Source: an uncultured Flavobacteriaceae bacterium | GTDB taxonomy: Bacteria > Bacteroidota > Bacteroidia > Flavobacteriales > Flavobacteriaceae | Direction of reading: 5' to 3' | DNA: 38,700 nucleotides | Assembly: GCA_905479625.1 (NCBI GenBank) | Contig: CAJQNF010000050.1 | Coordinates: forward strand, 1-38,700 | Shown: positions 27,040-35,719 of the stretch, in pieces | How the letters are laid out: each line of letters starts with the position of its first letter | Position numbering within the stretch: position 1 is the stretch's first letter | Made by a program: the position numbers and the translations under genes | The notes under the pieces: generated by a model | Database searches by the model: none | What the model saw: only the letters and a program-made list of their open reading frames with translations | Told to the model about the DNA's origin: nothing

Positions 27040-27751
27040 ATCGTCTTTCTCTTCTTTGATAATTCAGTATTGCTTCGTAAAAATCCTTCTTCCTAAAATC
27101 GGGCCACAAAATATCAGTAAAATACAATTCAGCATAAGCAATTTGCCATAATAAAAAATTGCTGATACGCATTTCTCCGCTAGTTCGTATCAAAAAATCA
27201 ACGACGGGCAAAGTAAATGTATATAAATGACTATTAATAATATTTTCATCAATTTCTTCTATTTTCAGCTCATTATTAACAATTTTTTTAGAAATGGATT
27301 TTGTCGCTCTGATCAATTCCTCTTTAGCCCCGTAGTTAAGCGCTAAAGTCAAAATCATGCCTTCATTCTTTTCCGTCATTTTCATGACATCTCTTAGTTG
27401 ATTTCTGGCGATTAATGGCAGTTTTTTCAAATTACCAATGGCTTGAAGTTTTATGTTATTCTTTTGAAAAGTTTCGATCTCTTTTTTCAATGAGTTCACT
27501 AGAATACTCATCAGTGTATCCACTTCAATTTTCGGACGTTTCCAATTCTCTGTTGAGAAAGCATATAGTGTCAAAGCCTCAATTCCGAGTTCTACCGCCG
27601 CTTCTACTGTTTGCCTAACGGATTCGACACCTTTTTTGTGTCCTAAAACTCTTTTGAACCCCTGATTCTTGGCCCATCTTCCATTACCATCCATAATGAC
27701 AGCCACATGTTTGGGAACAAAATCTTTATCTATTTGCGAAACTATATCCAT
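26999..27751 (-). CDS. uppS: Isoprenyl transferase (undecaprenyl diphosphate synthase)
   Basis: 250 residues, standard length. It condenses eight isopentenyl units onto farnesyl diphosphate to make the C55 carrier lipid for peptidoglycan and surface polysaccharides. The family motifs are clear: HVAVIMDGNGRWAK with Asp21, LTLYAFSTENWKRP, and LIRTSGEMRISNFLLWQ...Y near the C terminus. It is placed in the membrane-assembly operon, 9 nt after the PorG-like gene, and its end overlaps bamA. Confidence 0.97.
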   Translation of the reverse strand: MDIVSQIDKDFVPKHVAVIMDGNGRWAKNQGFKRVLGHKKGVESVRQTVEAAVELGIEALTLYAFSTENWKRPKIEVDTLMSILVNSLKKEIETFQKNNIKLQAIGNLKKLPLIARNQLRDVMKMTEKNEGMILTLALNYGAKEELIRATKSISKKIVNNELKIEEIDENIINSHLYTFTLPVVDFLIRTSGEMRISNFLLWQIAYAELYFTDILWPDFRKKDFYEAILNYQRRERRFGKTSEQIEDSNI

Positions 27752-27760
27752 AATTTCAAT

Positions 27761-28420
27761 TTAAAAACTTCCTGTATAACAGCCCTCTCGTCCAAATGCA
27801 AAGACCAGCGTTATTCCTGTAAATACATACCAGTCATTGTTGTTAGGGTTAATTTGCACGTTGGTACTATCCAGATCAAATGGATAACTGTCTATGTCAT
27901 CCTTAAATGTATATCTGAAGCCCGCTTCAAATCCAATTCCTATGCCAGGAGCCAGCTTTGTTTTAAATCCTGCTCCAAAAGGCATGGTAAAATTAAAGGT
28001 ACGACCATTGTCCAAAGTTCCGTAATTTACAGCTCCGGCCTCAACGAACATATAGGGTGTGTTGGTATGCCCGGTTTTATCTAAGTTGTATTTGAAGAAA
28101 TGGTATTCTATTCCCAAAGCCAGTTCATGAATGTCATTTGAAAAGCTGATATCTCTGTATTTTCTAAAAGAATTGCTAGACTGTGCGTCATCACCTTGTA
28201 TTTTTGAATAAATATAGGTGGCACGGATCGAATAATGAGGGTGCATGTTCCACTTATAAATTCCACCAATCGCAAAACTATTGGGGAAAATATAATTCGT
28301 ACGTCCGATATCTCCAATGTAATTGCTGCCACCAACAAAAATTCCAGCCTCATTTATTTGAGAAAAAATACTACCGGAAAAGCAGAAAAATAGGATAACA
28401 AATACAATTTTTTTCATCAT
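27761..28420 (-). CDS. PorG-like outer membrane barrel protein (DUF6089)
   Basis: 219 residues. A signal peptide (to about residue 20, ending IFSQ) is followed by a small beta-barrel with strands GIFVGGSNYIGDIGR, YSIRATYIYSKIQGDD, HELALGIEYHFF and a C-terminal strand with DWYVFTGITLVFAFG. Synteny with uppS-bamA-ompH-ompH downstream matches the position of the T9SS outer-membrane component PorG in Porphyromonas gingivalis, where it binds the PorK/PorN ring. The assignment rests on fold plus position. The start may be either of the two adjacent ATG codons. Confidence 0.8.
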   Translation of the reverse strand: MMKKIVFVILFFCFSGSIFSQINEAGIFVGGSNYIGDIGRTNYIFPNSFAIGGIYKWNMHPHYSIRATYIYSKIQGDDAQSSNSFRKYRDISFSNDIHELALGIEYHFFKYNLDKTGHTNTPYMFVEAGAVNYGTLDNGRTFNFTMPFGAGFKTKLAPGIGIGFEAGFRYTFKDDIDSYPFDLDSTNVQINPNNNDWYVFTGITLVFAFGREGCYTGSF

Positions 28421-28433
28421 AAAAAATAGTGTG

Positions 28434-28441
28434 CAAATATA
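28434..28441 (-). promoter_or_regulatory. -7 box before the PorG-like gene
   Basis: A perfect TATATTTG on the minus strand (28441-28434), 14-21 nt before the start, implies a near-leaderless transcript. No clear -33 TTTG is seen at the expected spacing. It suggests that the PorG-uppS-bamA-ompH unit is started separately from nadK. Confidence 0.5.
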
Positions 28442-28527
28442 AAAAAATACATTTGCATTTAGTTGAATTGAATGCTCTTTTTTGATTAACAGTTTTTTAA
28501 GCGTAAAATTGTACTATATCCTATGTT

Positions 28528-29409
28528 TTAATTACGTTTATCCTCACCCCAAAGGAGTTTTTCTCTCAGGGTCTTTATAAAGGTTTGATCGTTGAGTTGA
28601 AGTGTCATAATTTTAAAAGAGCACTTCTTAATAAAGACCTTTGATTTGTTATCTAGTGTATACATTCTAGAATCAAGAGTGAGCAGCACTTCATCTGCGC
28701 GACTGTCGATTTGCAATTCTATCTCTGTCTGATCAGGGATCACTAATGGGCGAACCGCTAAACTATGAGGTGCTATTGGCGTGAGAATAATGTTCTGGGA
28801 TGATGGTGAAATGATTGGTCCGCCGCAACTCAAAGAATAGCCTGTCGAACCGGTTGGAGTTGAAATGATCAGACCATCGCTCCAGTAGGTTGTCAAAAAT
28901 TCGTCGTCTAGTTTGGTATCCACCTTAATCATCGATGCAGTATTCTTTCTGGTGATCGTAATTTCGTTCAGTGCAAAATTCACATTTCCAAAATCATTTT
29001 CTCCCCCTTCTACTCTTGCCTGAAGTAAGGATCTATTCTGAACAATAAATTGACCATTGACAATCTGTTCAAATGATGATCGAATACTGTCTTTTTGGAT
29101 ATTAGCCAAAAATCCCAGTCTTCCGGTATTGATTCCAATGACAGGAATTTCAAGATCTCTGACAAAAGTAATTGATCTTAAAAATGTTCCGTCTCCGCCT
29201 ACCGAGAAAAAATAATCCAGGTCTCTGTTTAGGTCATCATATCCTGAAAAGGTCTCAACATTTTTATGATCTGCAAGTTGATGGAAACTTTTGAAAAAGT
29301 TTTCTTCAAAAACTATAGATACATTGTGCTGCCTGCAAAGACCAACAAGTTCCTGCACATACTTGATGGTAATTTCATTATTTGATTGTCCGAAGATTCC
29401 TACTTTCAT
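28528..29409 (-). CDS. nadK: NAD kinase
   Basis: 293 residues, standard length. Phosphorylates NAD to NADP using ATP or polyphosphate. Family motifs: GGDGT at 71-75, NTGRLGFLA just after, SDGLIISTPTGSTGYSLSCGGPI, and the LAVRPLVIPD region. Cytoplasmic. It lies 14 nt after the CBS-domain gene and shares its direction; it is followed by the envelope operon, which probably has its own promoter. Confidence 0.97.
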   Translation of the reverse strand: MKVGIFGQSNNEITIKYVQELVGLCRQHNVSIVFEENFFKSFHQLADHKNVETFSGYDDLNRDLDYFFSVGGDGTFLRSITFVRDLEIPVIGINTGRLGFLANIQKDSIRSSFEQIVNGQFIVQNRSLLQARVEGGENDFGNVNFALNEITITRKNTASMIKVDTKLDDEFLTTYWSDGLIISTPTGSTGYSLSCGGPIISPSSQNIILTPIAPHSLAVRPLVIPDQTEIELQIDSRADEVLLTLDSRMYTLDNKSKVFIKKCSFKIMTLQLNDQTFIKTLREKLLWGEDKRN

Positions 29410-29423
29410 AGATCCTAAAGCGA

Positions 29424-30083
29424 TTAAATGTTGAGGTATTTTTGCAAATAATTGGATCGGTCATTCAATTCTTCAAGATATTTATCTTTTTCGAACTCAT
29501 TTAGAATTTCATAATTGTATCTCCTGAATGAATGCAATGTATTATTGATGTCATGAAGGCTTAATTTTAAAGTTATTTGAGCCATTTCACTATCAATTTT
29601 AGAAACGAAAGCACCAAATAATGTCGCATTGTTGGATTCTACGATCTGAGAAATTTCGCTAAAAGAATACTCTTTGATGTTTTTAGCAACAACGAGAATG
29701 ACTCCTTCTTCATGCAGAAATGGAGTACACTTAAAAATATTTAGAAAATCATCCAGCTCGTAATAACCAATATATTTTTTATCAGAATTTAAAACGGGCA
29801 TTAAATTGGTATTATGCGTTGCGAAATTTTCTAAAACCTCGAACCAGTTCATGTTTTCCGTGGCGTAAAAAGGTTCTATCAGGTGTTTTAAATCGTTTAA
29901 ATGAAGTTTTTTAGTTGCAACCATCTCTACTTCTTCCCGTGAGATAGCCCCGTAAAAAAGCTTTTCATCAACAACCGGTAAATGGGAAAAAGGATATTGT
30001 TTAAAGGAATTCTTCATTTCCAGGACCTCATCCTTTAAATTAAAGGGTGGAATATCTTTTAATATGTAACTGATGGTTTGCAT
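29424..30083 (-). CDS. CBS-domain protein
   Basis: 219 residues. Two CBS motifs make up about residues 5-125 (FPFSHLPVVDEKLFYGAISREEV and NTNLMPVLNSDKKYIGYYELDDFLNI). A C-terminal ACT-like regulatory half (~130-215; GVILVVAKNIKEYSFSEISQIVESNNATLFGAFVSKI) follows. CBS pairs bind adenosyl nucleotides such as AMP, ATP or NAD. Its tight linkage to nadK is common in Bacteroidota and suggests, without proof, nucleotide sensing tied to NAD(P) balance. Confidence 0.85.
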   Translation of the reverse strand: MQTISYILKDIPPFNLKDEVLEMKNSFKQYPFSHLPVVDEKLFYGAISREEVEMVATKKLHLNDLKHLIEPFYATENMNWFEVLENFATHNTNLMPVLNSDKKYIGYYELDDFLNIFKCTPFLHEEGVILVVAKNIKEYSFSEISQIVESNNATLFGAFVSKIDSEMAQITLKLSLHDINNTLHSFRRYNYEILNEFEKDKYLEELNDRSNYLQKYLNI

Positions 30084-30192
30084 TAAATAAGATGGTTCCT
30101 AAGGATAAAATTGTAATTTTGCCCACTGATTCAATCGATCTTTTGTGTAAAGATATAATATCTTTTGCATTAAAATTATAAATTAAAGACCA

Positions 30193-30906
30193 ATGACTAA
30201 ATTAAGCGTCAATATCAATAAAATAGCGACATTAAGGAATGCCCGAGGAGGAAATGTGCCCGATTTGTTGAAGGTGGCTCACGATATACAGAATTTTGGT
30301 GCACAAGGTATCACCATTCATCCAAGACCGGATGAAAGACACATCAGATATCAGGATGCATTGGATCTCAGGCCGGTTGTAACCACAGAATTTAATATAG
30401 AAGGTAATCCTATTCCTGAATTTGTGGATCTTGTTTTAAGAATTAAGCCAGAGCAAGTAACCTTGGTTCCTGATGCGGTTGACGCGATTACCTCAAATGC
30501 AGGCTGGAATGCAGAGAAACACCGATTTTTTTTAAAAGAGGTTGTAGATGAATTTAAAAGAAACGGTATCAGAACTTCTATTTTTATGGACCCTGATGTT
30601 GCTATGATGGAGGCAGCAGCAGCTACCGGTACAGACAGAATAGAATTATATACGGAATCCTTTGCAACAGCATTTGAAAAAGGAAATAGAGCAGGTGTTT
30701 CGTCTTATGTTGAAACTGCTAAAAAAGCAAGTGAGTTCGGCCTTGGTATTAATGCAGGACACGACCTTAGTCTTCATAACCTTCATTATTTTGTTCAGGA
30801 AGTGCCAGGTGTTCTTGAGGTTTCTATCGGGCATGCGCTTATTGCGGAAGCTTTATATTTTGGACTTCAAAATGTGGTCGGCATGTATCTTCAAAAACTT
30901 AAATAA
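30193..30906 (+). CDS. pdxJ: Pyridoxine 5'-phosphate synthase
   Basis: 237 residues. Joins 3-amino-2-oxopropyl phosphate and 1-deoxyxylulose 5-phosphate into pyridoxine 5'-phosphate (vitamin B6 de novo pathway). Conserved segments are present: VNINKIATLRNARG, GITIHPRPDERHIR, EGNP near 72-76, FMDPD, RIELYTE, and the C-terminal NAGHDLSLHNL and SIGHALIAEALY. The second element reads NINK, where E. coli has NIDH, so one position near the phosphate site is Lys instead of His. It overlaps the next gene by the A of TAATG. Confidence 0.96.
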   Translation: MTKLSVNINKIATLRNARGGNVPDLLKVAHDIQNFGAQGITIHPRPDERHIRYQDALDLRPVVTTEFNIEGNPIPEFVDLVLRIKPEQVTLVPDAVDAITSNAGWNAEKHRFFLKEVVDEFKRNGIRTSIFMDPDVAMMEAAAATGTDRIELYTESFATAFEKGNRAGVSSYVETAKKASEFGLGINAGHDLSLHNLHYFVQEVPGVLEVSIGHALIAEALYFGLQNVVGMYLQKLK

Positions 30907-31676
30907 TGAAACTATTACATTCATCTATTTCCGGAAAGGGCTCTCCGATGGTCATTTTGCATGGTTTTCTTGGAATGGGTGATAACTGGAAATCTCTGGC
31001 AAACAAGTTCTCTGAAAAGTATCAGGTTCACGTGGTCGATCAAAGAAATCATGGCAGGAGTTTTCATGACGATGATTTTTCCTATGAACTTTTGGTAGAA
31101 GATCTTTTATACTATTTAGATTATCATCAACTGGAAAGGGTTCATATTCTGGGGCATTCCATGGGTGGGAAAACGGCCATGCTTTTCGCAGTTGAACACC
31201 CCGAAAGAGTAATGAAGTTAATGGTGGCTGATATTGCCCCTAAATTTTACCCTCCTCATCATCAAGTGATTCTTGATGCATTAGGGGAAGTTGATTTTCA
31301 GAAGGTCAGTTTGCGCTCAGAGGTCGATGAAATTCTTCAAAAACACATTCCTGAAATAGGGATAAGACAGTTTCTATTAAAGAATGTTTATAGAAAAGAG
31401 AAGGATCAGTTCGCCTTTAGATTTAATCTTGAAGTACTGGAGGAGCACTATGATGAAATAGGGGTTGCCTTGCCACCAAGAACAATGTTCGAGGGGCCTG
31501 TATTATTTTTAAAGGGAGCTTTGTCAGGTTATATTAGTAAGCAGGATGAGGATCTGATTTCGGCTCATTTTCCTAGTAACAGCATTGTTTCCATAGCGAA
31601 TGCCAGTCACTGGTTGCATGCAGAAAATCCAATTGATTTTTACAATAATGTTGCTGAGTTCCTTGAAAATGATTAA
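30906..31676 (+). CDS. Alpha/beta fold hydrolase (YbfF-like)
   Basis: 256 residues. A standard alpha/beta hydrolase: oxyanion motif HGFLGMGDNW, nucleophile elbow GHSMGG with Ser85, the family motif DQRNHGRS, and a C-terminal SHWLH giving His235. This subfamily (YbfF type) acts on acyl-thioesters or other small esters; the substrate is not known. Translationally coupled to pdxJ (TAATG overlap) and followed 28 nt later by the holin-like gene. Confidence 0.93.
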   Translation: MKLLHSSISGKGSPMVILHGFLGMGDNWKSLANKFSEKYQVHVVDQRNHGRSFHDDDFSYELLVEDLLYYLDYHQLERVHILGHSMGGKTAMLFAVEHPERVMKLMVADIAPKFYPPHHQVILDALGEVDFQKVSLRSEVDEILQKHIPEIGIRQFLLKNVYRKEKDQFAFRFNLEVLEEHYDEIGVALPPRTMFEGPVLFLKGALSGYISKQDEDLISAHFPSNSIVSIANASHWLHAENPIDFYNNVAEFLEND

Positions 31677-31704
31677 TTTCCCTTCATGCCCATAAACTAT
31701 TGAT

Positions 31705-32043
31705 ATGAATTATATTTTTAAGGTTTTACTTACTGCTCTTGCAGTGCTCGTTATTGCCTATTTATTGCCGGGTGTTGACGTCGATGATTATGGTACTGCC
31801 ATTTGGGTTGCATTCATTGTTGGGGTTTTATTTTCTATTTTGAAACCTATTTTGGTTATTCTTACACTTCCTGTCACTATTCTGACGCTGGGTCTCTTCT
31901 TATTTGTCATCAATGCGGCGATGATACTTCTGGCAAATAGCTGGATCGATGGCTTTAGTGTTTCCGGTTTCTGGACTGCACTCTTGTTCAGTATATTGCT
32001 TTCATTTTTTGAATCTGTTCTGCATAAGCTTATCGAAAAATAG
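31705..32043 (+). CDS. Phage holin family protein (four-TM, DUF-type)
   Basis: 112 residues, almost wholly hydrophobic. Four TM segments are visible (about 4-20, 29-45, 50-74 and 88-107), including the family pattern FSILKPILVILTLPVTILTLGLF. Proteins of this family are labelled phage holin by similarity, but this one is a single chromosomal gene with no lysis or phage genes around it. Real function unknown. It is probably the last gene of pdxJ-hydrolase-holin. Confidence 0.85.
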   Translation: MNYIFKVLLTALAVLVIAYLLPGVDVDDYGTAIWVAFIVGVLFSILKPILVILTLPVTILTLGLFLFVINAAMILLANSWIDGFSVSGFWTALLFSILLSFFESVLHKLIEK

Positions 32044-32123
32044 AAAGTCATTTCTCGCTCTTCCACTCTCTTTGCTGATTTTAACATAAGATTGACATTT
32101 TTATGCTTCCAATTGCAATAATC

Positions 32124-32157
32124 ATTGCCATATATTGCGCTAAAATCATTATTTTTG
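32124..32157 (+). promoter_or_regulatory. Promoter of tig
   Basis: -33 ATTG (32124-32127), a 22-nt spacer and a perfect -7 TATTTTTG (32150-32157). The leader to the ATG at 32195 is about 31 nt. Confidence 0.65.
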
Positions 32158-32194
32158 CAGCCTCAATTTTTAAAAAGAGATAAATTTATTTATA

Positions 32195-33517
32195 ATGAAA
32201 ATTACTAAAGAAGACATTGACGCGCTGAATTCGGTTGTTAAAATCGATATCACATCGAATGATTATCAGGAAAAAGTTGATACGCAACTTCAAGATTACA
32301 GAAAGAAGGCAAATATTCCTGGATTTAGAAAAGGACATGTTCCAATGAGTCTTGTAAAAAAGCAATATGGAAAATCTGTAATGATTGATGAGGTAAATAA
32401 ACTTCTGCAGGAGTCATTGAATAAATTTTTGGTAGAAGAGAAATTGGATGTATTGGGAAATCCTTTACCTAAAATGAAAGAAAATTTTTCATGGGAAGGA
32501 GATCAGTTCTCATTCGAATTTGAATTGGGTCTGGCGCCTGATTTTGAGGTAAATCTTAAGCCAAAAAAAGCAATCACAGCGTATAAAATTATTGCTGATG
32601 ATAAAATGATCAATACTCAAATTGATAGTATTAGAGAGCAATACGGGAAGATGATCACTCAGGCTGCCATTGAAGAAAACTCCAATGTGACCGGAACTTT
32701 TGTAAACGAGGAAAAAGAGATTGAAAAGAAATCTACTTTTAAGCTTGAAAAGATAAAAGGTAAGGCTAACATTAAAAAGTTTATTGGTGCTAAAGTGGGG
32801 GATAAGGTTGAATTGAAATCTAAAGGCTTATTTACTGATGACCACATGTTAATGAGTGTATTGGGTCTGGCACATGATGCTGCACATGATTTTGAAGCAC
32901 CTTTGACATTTTCAATAGAAGAGATTACTCAAACGGAATTAGCAGATTTGAATCAGGAACTTTTTGACAAAGTATTTGGTGCCGGTTTGGTAAAAAGTGA
33001 GGAGGAATTTAAAATCAAGTTGAAGGAGGATGCTGAAAAACAATTTGGATCTCAGGCTGACCAGCAATTGCTTAATGCAGTTACAGAAAACTTGATCGAA
33101 AACACTGCATTTGATCTTCCTGCTGAATTCTTGAAGAAATGGCTTGCCGTATCTGGTGAAAAACCTATGACTGCAGAACAAGCTGGTGAAGAGTATGAAA
33201 AATCAGAAAAAGGATTAAGGTATCAATTGATTGAAGGGAAGTTGATGACTGACCATAAATTGCAGCTTAGCTATGATGACCTTAAGGATTATACCAAGGG
33301 ATTTGTAAAAGCCCAAATGGCTCAGTTTGGTGATAACAAGATTGAAGACAAGGAACTGGATGACATCGTTAGTCGTGTTTTGTCAAATCAGGAGGAAGTT
33401 AAGAGGTTATCTGATCAATTGAAGAATGAAAAGTTTTTGAAATTCTTTAAAGAAAATATCAAGTTGAAAACCAAAGAAGTGACTTACGAAGATTTTATAA
33501 AAGAGGTTTACAAATAA
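32195..33517 (+). CDS. tig: Trigger factor
   Basis: 440 residues. A ribosome-bound chaperone: it meets nascent chains at the exit tunnel. The N-terminal domain contains the ribosome-docking signature GFRKGHVP at 43-50. The middle FKBP-like domain (~150-245) is present but diverged, and the C-terminal part (~260-440) is the helical arm region. A strong hairpin follows, so tig is not simply co-transcribed with clpP, although the order tig-clpP-clpX is kept. Confidence 0.95.
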   Translation: MKITKEDIDALNSVVKIDITSNDYQEKVDTQLQDYRKKANIPGFRKGHVPMSLVKKQYGKSVMIDEVNKLLQESLNKFLVEEKLDVLGNPLPKMKENFSWEGDQFSFEFELGLAPDFEVNLKPKKAITAYKIIADDKMINTQIDSIREQYGKMITQAAIEENSNVTGTFVNEEKEIEKKSTFKLEKIKGKANIKKFIGAKVGDKVELKSKGLFTDDHMLMSVLGLAHDAAHDFEAPLTFSIEEITQTELADLNQELFDKVFGAGLVKSEEEFKIKLKEDAEKQFGSQADQQLLNAVTENLIENTAFDLPAEFLKKWLAVSGEKPMTAEQAGEEYEKSEKGLRYQLIEGKLMTDHKLQLSYDDLKDYTKGFVKAQMAQFGDNKIEDKELDDIVSRVLSNQEEVKRLSDQLKNEKFLKFFKENIKLKTKEVTYEDFIKEVYK

Positions 33518-33531
33518 ATCTTTACAACATT

Positions 33532-33569
33532 AAAAACTCCATAATGACAGTTCATTATGGAGTTTTTTT
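33532..33569 (+). terminator. Rho-independent terminator after tig
   Basis: Stem AAAAACTCCATAATGA (33532-33547) / TCATTATGGAGTTTTT (33552-33567), loop CAGT, followed by more T. A strong terminator. Confidence 0.92.
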
Positions 33570-33690
33570 ATGGGCCATAGCAAGATCTTCAGTATACAGT
33601 TTATTTATGAAGACTTTGAGGATGATTTGAAGATTATTACATCCCAATTAATTAGTATATTTACAGACTTAACGATTAAAAAGTATATCT

Positions 33691-34353
33691 ATGAATTTCG
33701 GAAATGAATTTAAAAAATTCGCTGTAAAAGATCAGGGAATCAACAGTATGTATGTTGATCAGTTGGTCAGTAGTGTAACTCCATATATTATTGAAGAAAG
33801 ACAATTGAATGTTGCTCAAATGGATGTTTTCTCCCGTTTGATGATGGATAGGATCATTTTTTTAGGAACAGGTATCAATGATCAGGTTGCCAATATTATT
33901 CAGGCACAATTATTGTTCTTAGAAAGTGTGGATTCTACAAAAGATATTTCAATTTATATTAATTCTCCCGGAGGTGGTGTATATGCCGGATTAGGTATTT
34001 ATGACACCATGCAGTTTATCAAGCCTGATGTGGCTACAATTTGTACAGGAATGGCAGCTTCTATGGGCGCAGTCTTAATGTGTGCCGGAGAGAAAGGAAA
34101 AAGATCGGCGCTTCCACATTCAAGAATTATGATTCATCAGCCTTTAGGTGGAGCACAGGGACAGGCTTCCGATATTGAAATTACGGCACGAGAGATCATG
34201 AAATTGAAAGATGAGCTATATGCTATTATAGCGAAGCACTCAGGACAAAAAGTAAAAAAAGTACATGATGATTCAGATAGGGATTACTGGATGAAGGCTG
34301 AGGAGGCGAAGACCTATGGTATGATTGATGAAGTACTTAGTAGAAATAAATAA
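33691..34353 (+). CDS. clpP: ATP-dependent Clp protease proteolytic subunit
   Basis: 220 residues. The catalytic triad Ser124 (GMAASMGA), His149 (MIHQPLGG) and Asp198 (DRDYWM) has the same spacing as E. coli ClpP (97/122/171). The extra N-terminal ~27 residues may be a propeptide or short extension. It forms the two-ring chamber for ClpX, whose gene begins 39 nt downstream. A possible -7 TATATTTA lies at 33656-33663, without a convincing -33. Confidence 0.97.
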   Translation: MNFGNEFKKFAVKDQGINSMYVDQLVSSVTPYIIEERQLNVAQMDVFSRLMMDRIIFLGTGINDQVANIIQAQLLFLESVDSTKDISIYINSPGGGVYAGLGIYDTMQFIKPDVATICTGMAASMGAVLMCAGEKGKRSALPHSRIMIHQPLGGAQGQASDIEITAREIMKLKDELYAIIAKHSGQKVKKVHDDSDRDYWMKAEEAKTYGMIDEVLSRNK

Positions 34354-34392
34354 AATTCTTTACGGGTTTAACTCCGTTAAAAAGTAGAGATT

Positions 34393-35631
34393 ATGGCGAA
34401 GAAAGAAGAACTGGAATGTTCGTTTTGTAAGAGAAAGAAGGAAGAGACCAATTTGCTTATTGCAGGTGTTGATTCACATATTTGTGATAAATGTATTGAG
34501 CAGGCACATGGCATTGTCATGGAAGAGTCTATCAGTGAGAAGAAAAGCACAGGTTCTGATTTTCTGGTAAAAAAGCCAAGAGAGATTAAAGATTTTCTGG
34601 ATCAGTATATTATTGGACAAAACCAGGCCAAGAAAGTAATGTCAGTAGCGGTTTATAACCATTATAAGCGTTTACTTCAAAAACCTAATTCAAAGGATGA
34701 CGATATAGAGATCGAAAAAAGTAATATTGTTTTGGTTGGAGAAACCGGAACAGGAAAGACACTTATAGCAAGAACGATTGCAAAAATGCTAGACGTGCCC
34801 TTTGCCATTGTTGATGCTACAGTGCTTACTGAGGCCGGGTATGTTGGGGAAGATGTAGAGACAATTTTAACAAGATTGTTGCAAGCTGCAGACTATAAGG
34901 TTGACAAAGCAGAAAAAGGGATCGTGTTTATTGATGAGATCGACAAGATTGCCAGAAAAAGTGACAATCCTTCTATTACTAGAGATGTTTCTGGGGAAGG
35001 TGTACAACAAGCTTTATTGAAACTTTTAGAGGGAACTATTGTGAATGTTCCACCTAAAGGAGGAAGAAAGCATCCTGATCAAAAATTTGTGGAAGTTGAT
35101 ACCAAAAATATTCTTTTTATTGCAGGAGGTGCTTTTAGTGGTATTGATAAAGTGATCAGTAAAAGATTAAACATGCAGGCAGTAGGGTATTCTGCTTCGA
35201 TGTCTGATGATAAAATTGATGAGGAAAATTTATTGCAGTATATCATTCCTTCAGATTTGAAGACTTTTGGATTGATTCCTGAGATCATTGGAAGGTTACC
35301 GGCCTTAACTTTTATGAGGCCTTTAGATAAGAAAACATTAAGGTCTATCTTGACGGTTCCCAAGAATGCGATCATCAAGCAGTACACAAGACTATTCGAA
35401 ATGGATGGGATTACCTTTGAAATTGATGATAAGGCTCTTGATTTTATTGTTGATAAGGCTGTGGAATACAAACTCGGAGCAAGGGGGCTTAGATCTTTAT
35501 GTGAGGAGATCCTTACGGATGCCATGTTTGACATGCCGGGAGCTGAAGAGACAAGTTTAAAAGTGACTTTAAAATATGCTAAGGATAAACTGACCAAAAC
35601 TACGATCAAGAAGTTAAAGGCAGTATCATAG
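34393..35631 (+). CDS. clpX: ATP-dependent Clp protease ATP-binding subunit ClpX
   Basis: 412 residues. The N-terminal zinc-binding domain has Cys9, Cys12, Cys31 and Cys34. The AAA+ core has Walker A GETGTGKT (116-123), Walker [10 protein letters not shown], a GYVGED pore-loop motif and the IGRLP segment that contacts ClpP. It unfolds tagged proteins and feeds ClpP. The C-terminal small domain with GARGLRS is complete. Confidence 0.98.
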   Translation: MAKKEELECSFCKRKKEETNLLIAGVDSHICDKCIEQAHGIVMEESISEKKSTGSDFLVKKPREIKDFLDQYIIGQNQAKKVMSVAVYNHYKRLLQKPNSKDDDIEIEKSNIVLVGETGTGKTLIARTIAKMLDVPFAIVDATVLTEAGYVGEDVETILTRLLQAADYKVDKAEKGIVFIDEIDKIARKSDNPSITRDVSGEGVQQALLKLLEGTIVNVPPKGGRKHPDQKFVEVDTKNILFIAGGAFSGIDKVISKRLNMQAVGYSASMSDDKIDEENLLQYIIPSDLKTFGLIPEIIGRLPALTFMRPLDKKTLRSILTVPKNAIIKQYTRLFEMDGITFEIDDKALDFIVDKAVEYKLGARGLRSLCEEILTDAMFDMPGAEETSLKVTLKYAKDKLTKTTIKKLKAVS

Positions 35632-35656
35632 GCTGAACTGATCATCACTACTTAAT

Positions 35657-35689
35657 AAAAAAAAACTGTCATCATTTGACAGTTTTTTT
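35657..35689 (+). terminator. Rho-independent terminator after clpX
   Basis: Stem AAAAACTGTCA (35661-35671) / TGACAGTTTTT (35677-35687) with a 5-nt loop and flanking A and T runs. It lies 31 bp before the dnaG start. Confidence 0.9.
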
Positions 35690-35719
35690 ATCTTTATAAT
35701 TAAAATCTTAGTTAAAAGA

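Noticed and set aside
35079-35648. 189-residue frame antisense to clpX
   Set aside because: Opposite the conserved ClpX AAA+ core; no family or promoter support.
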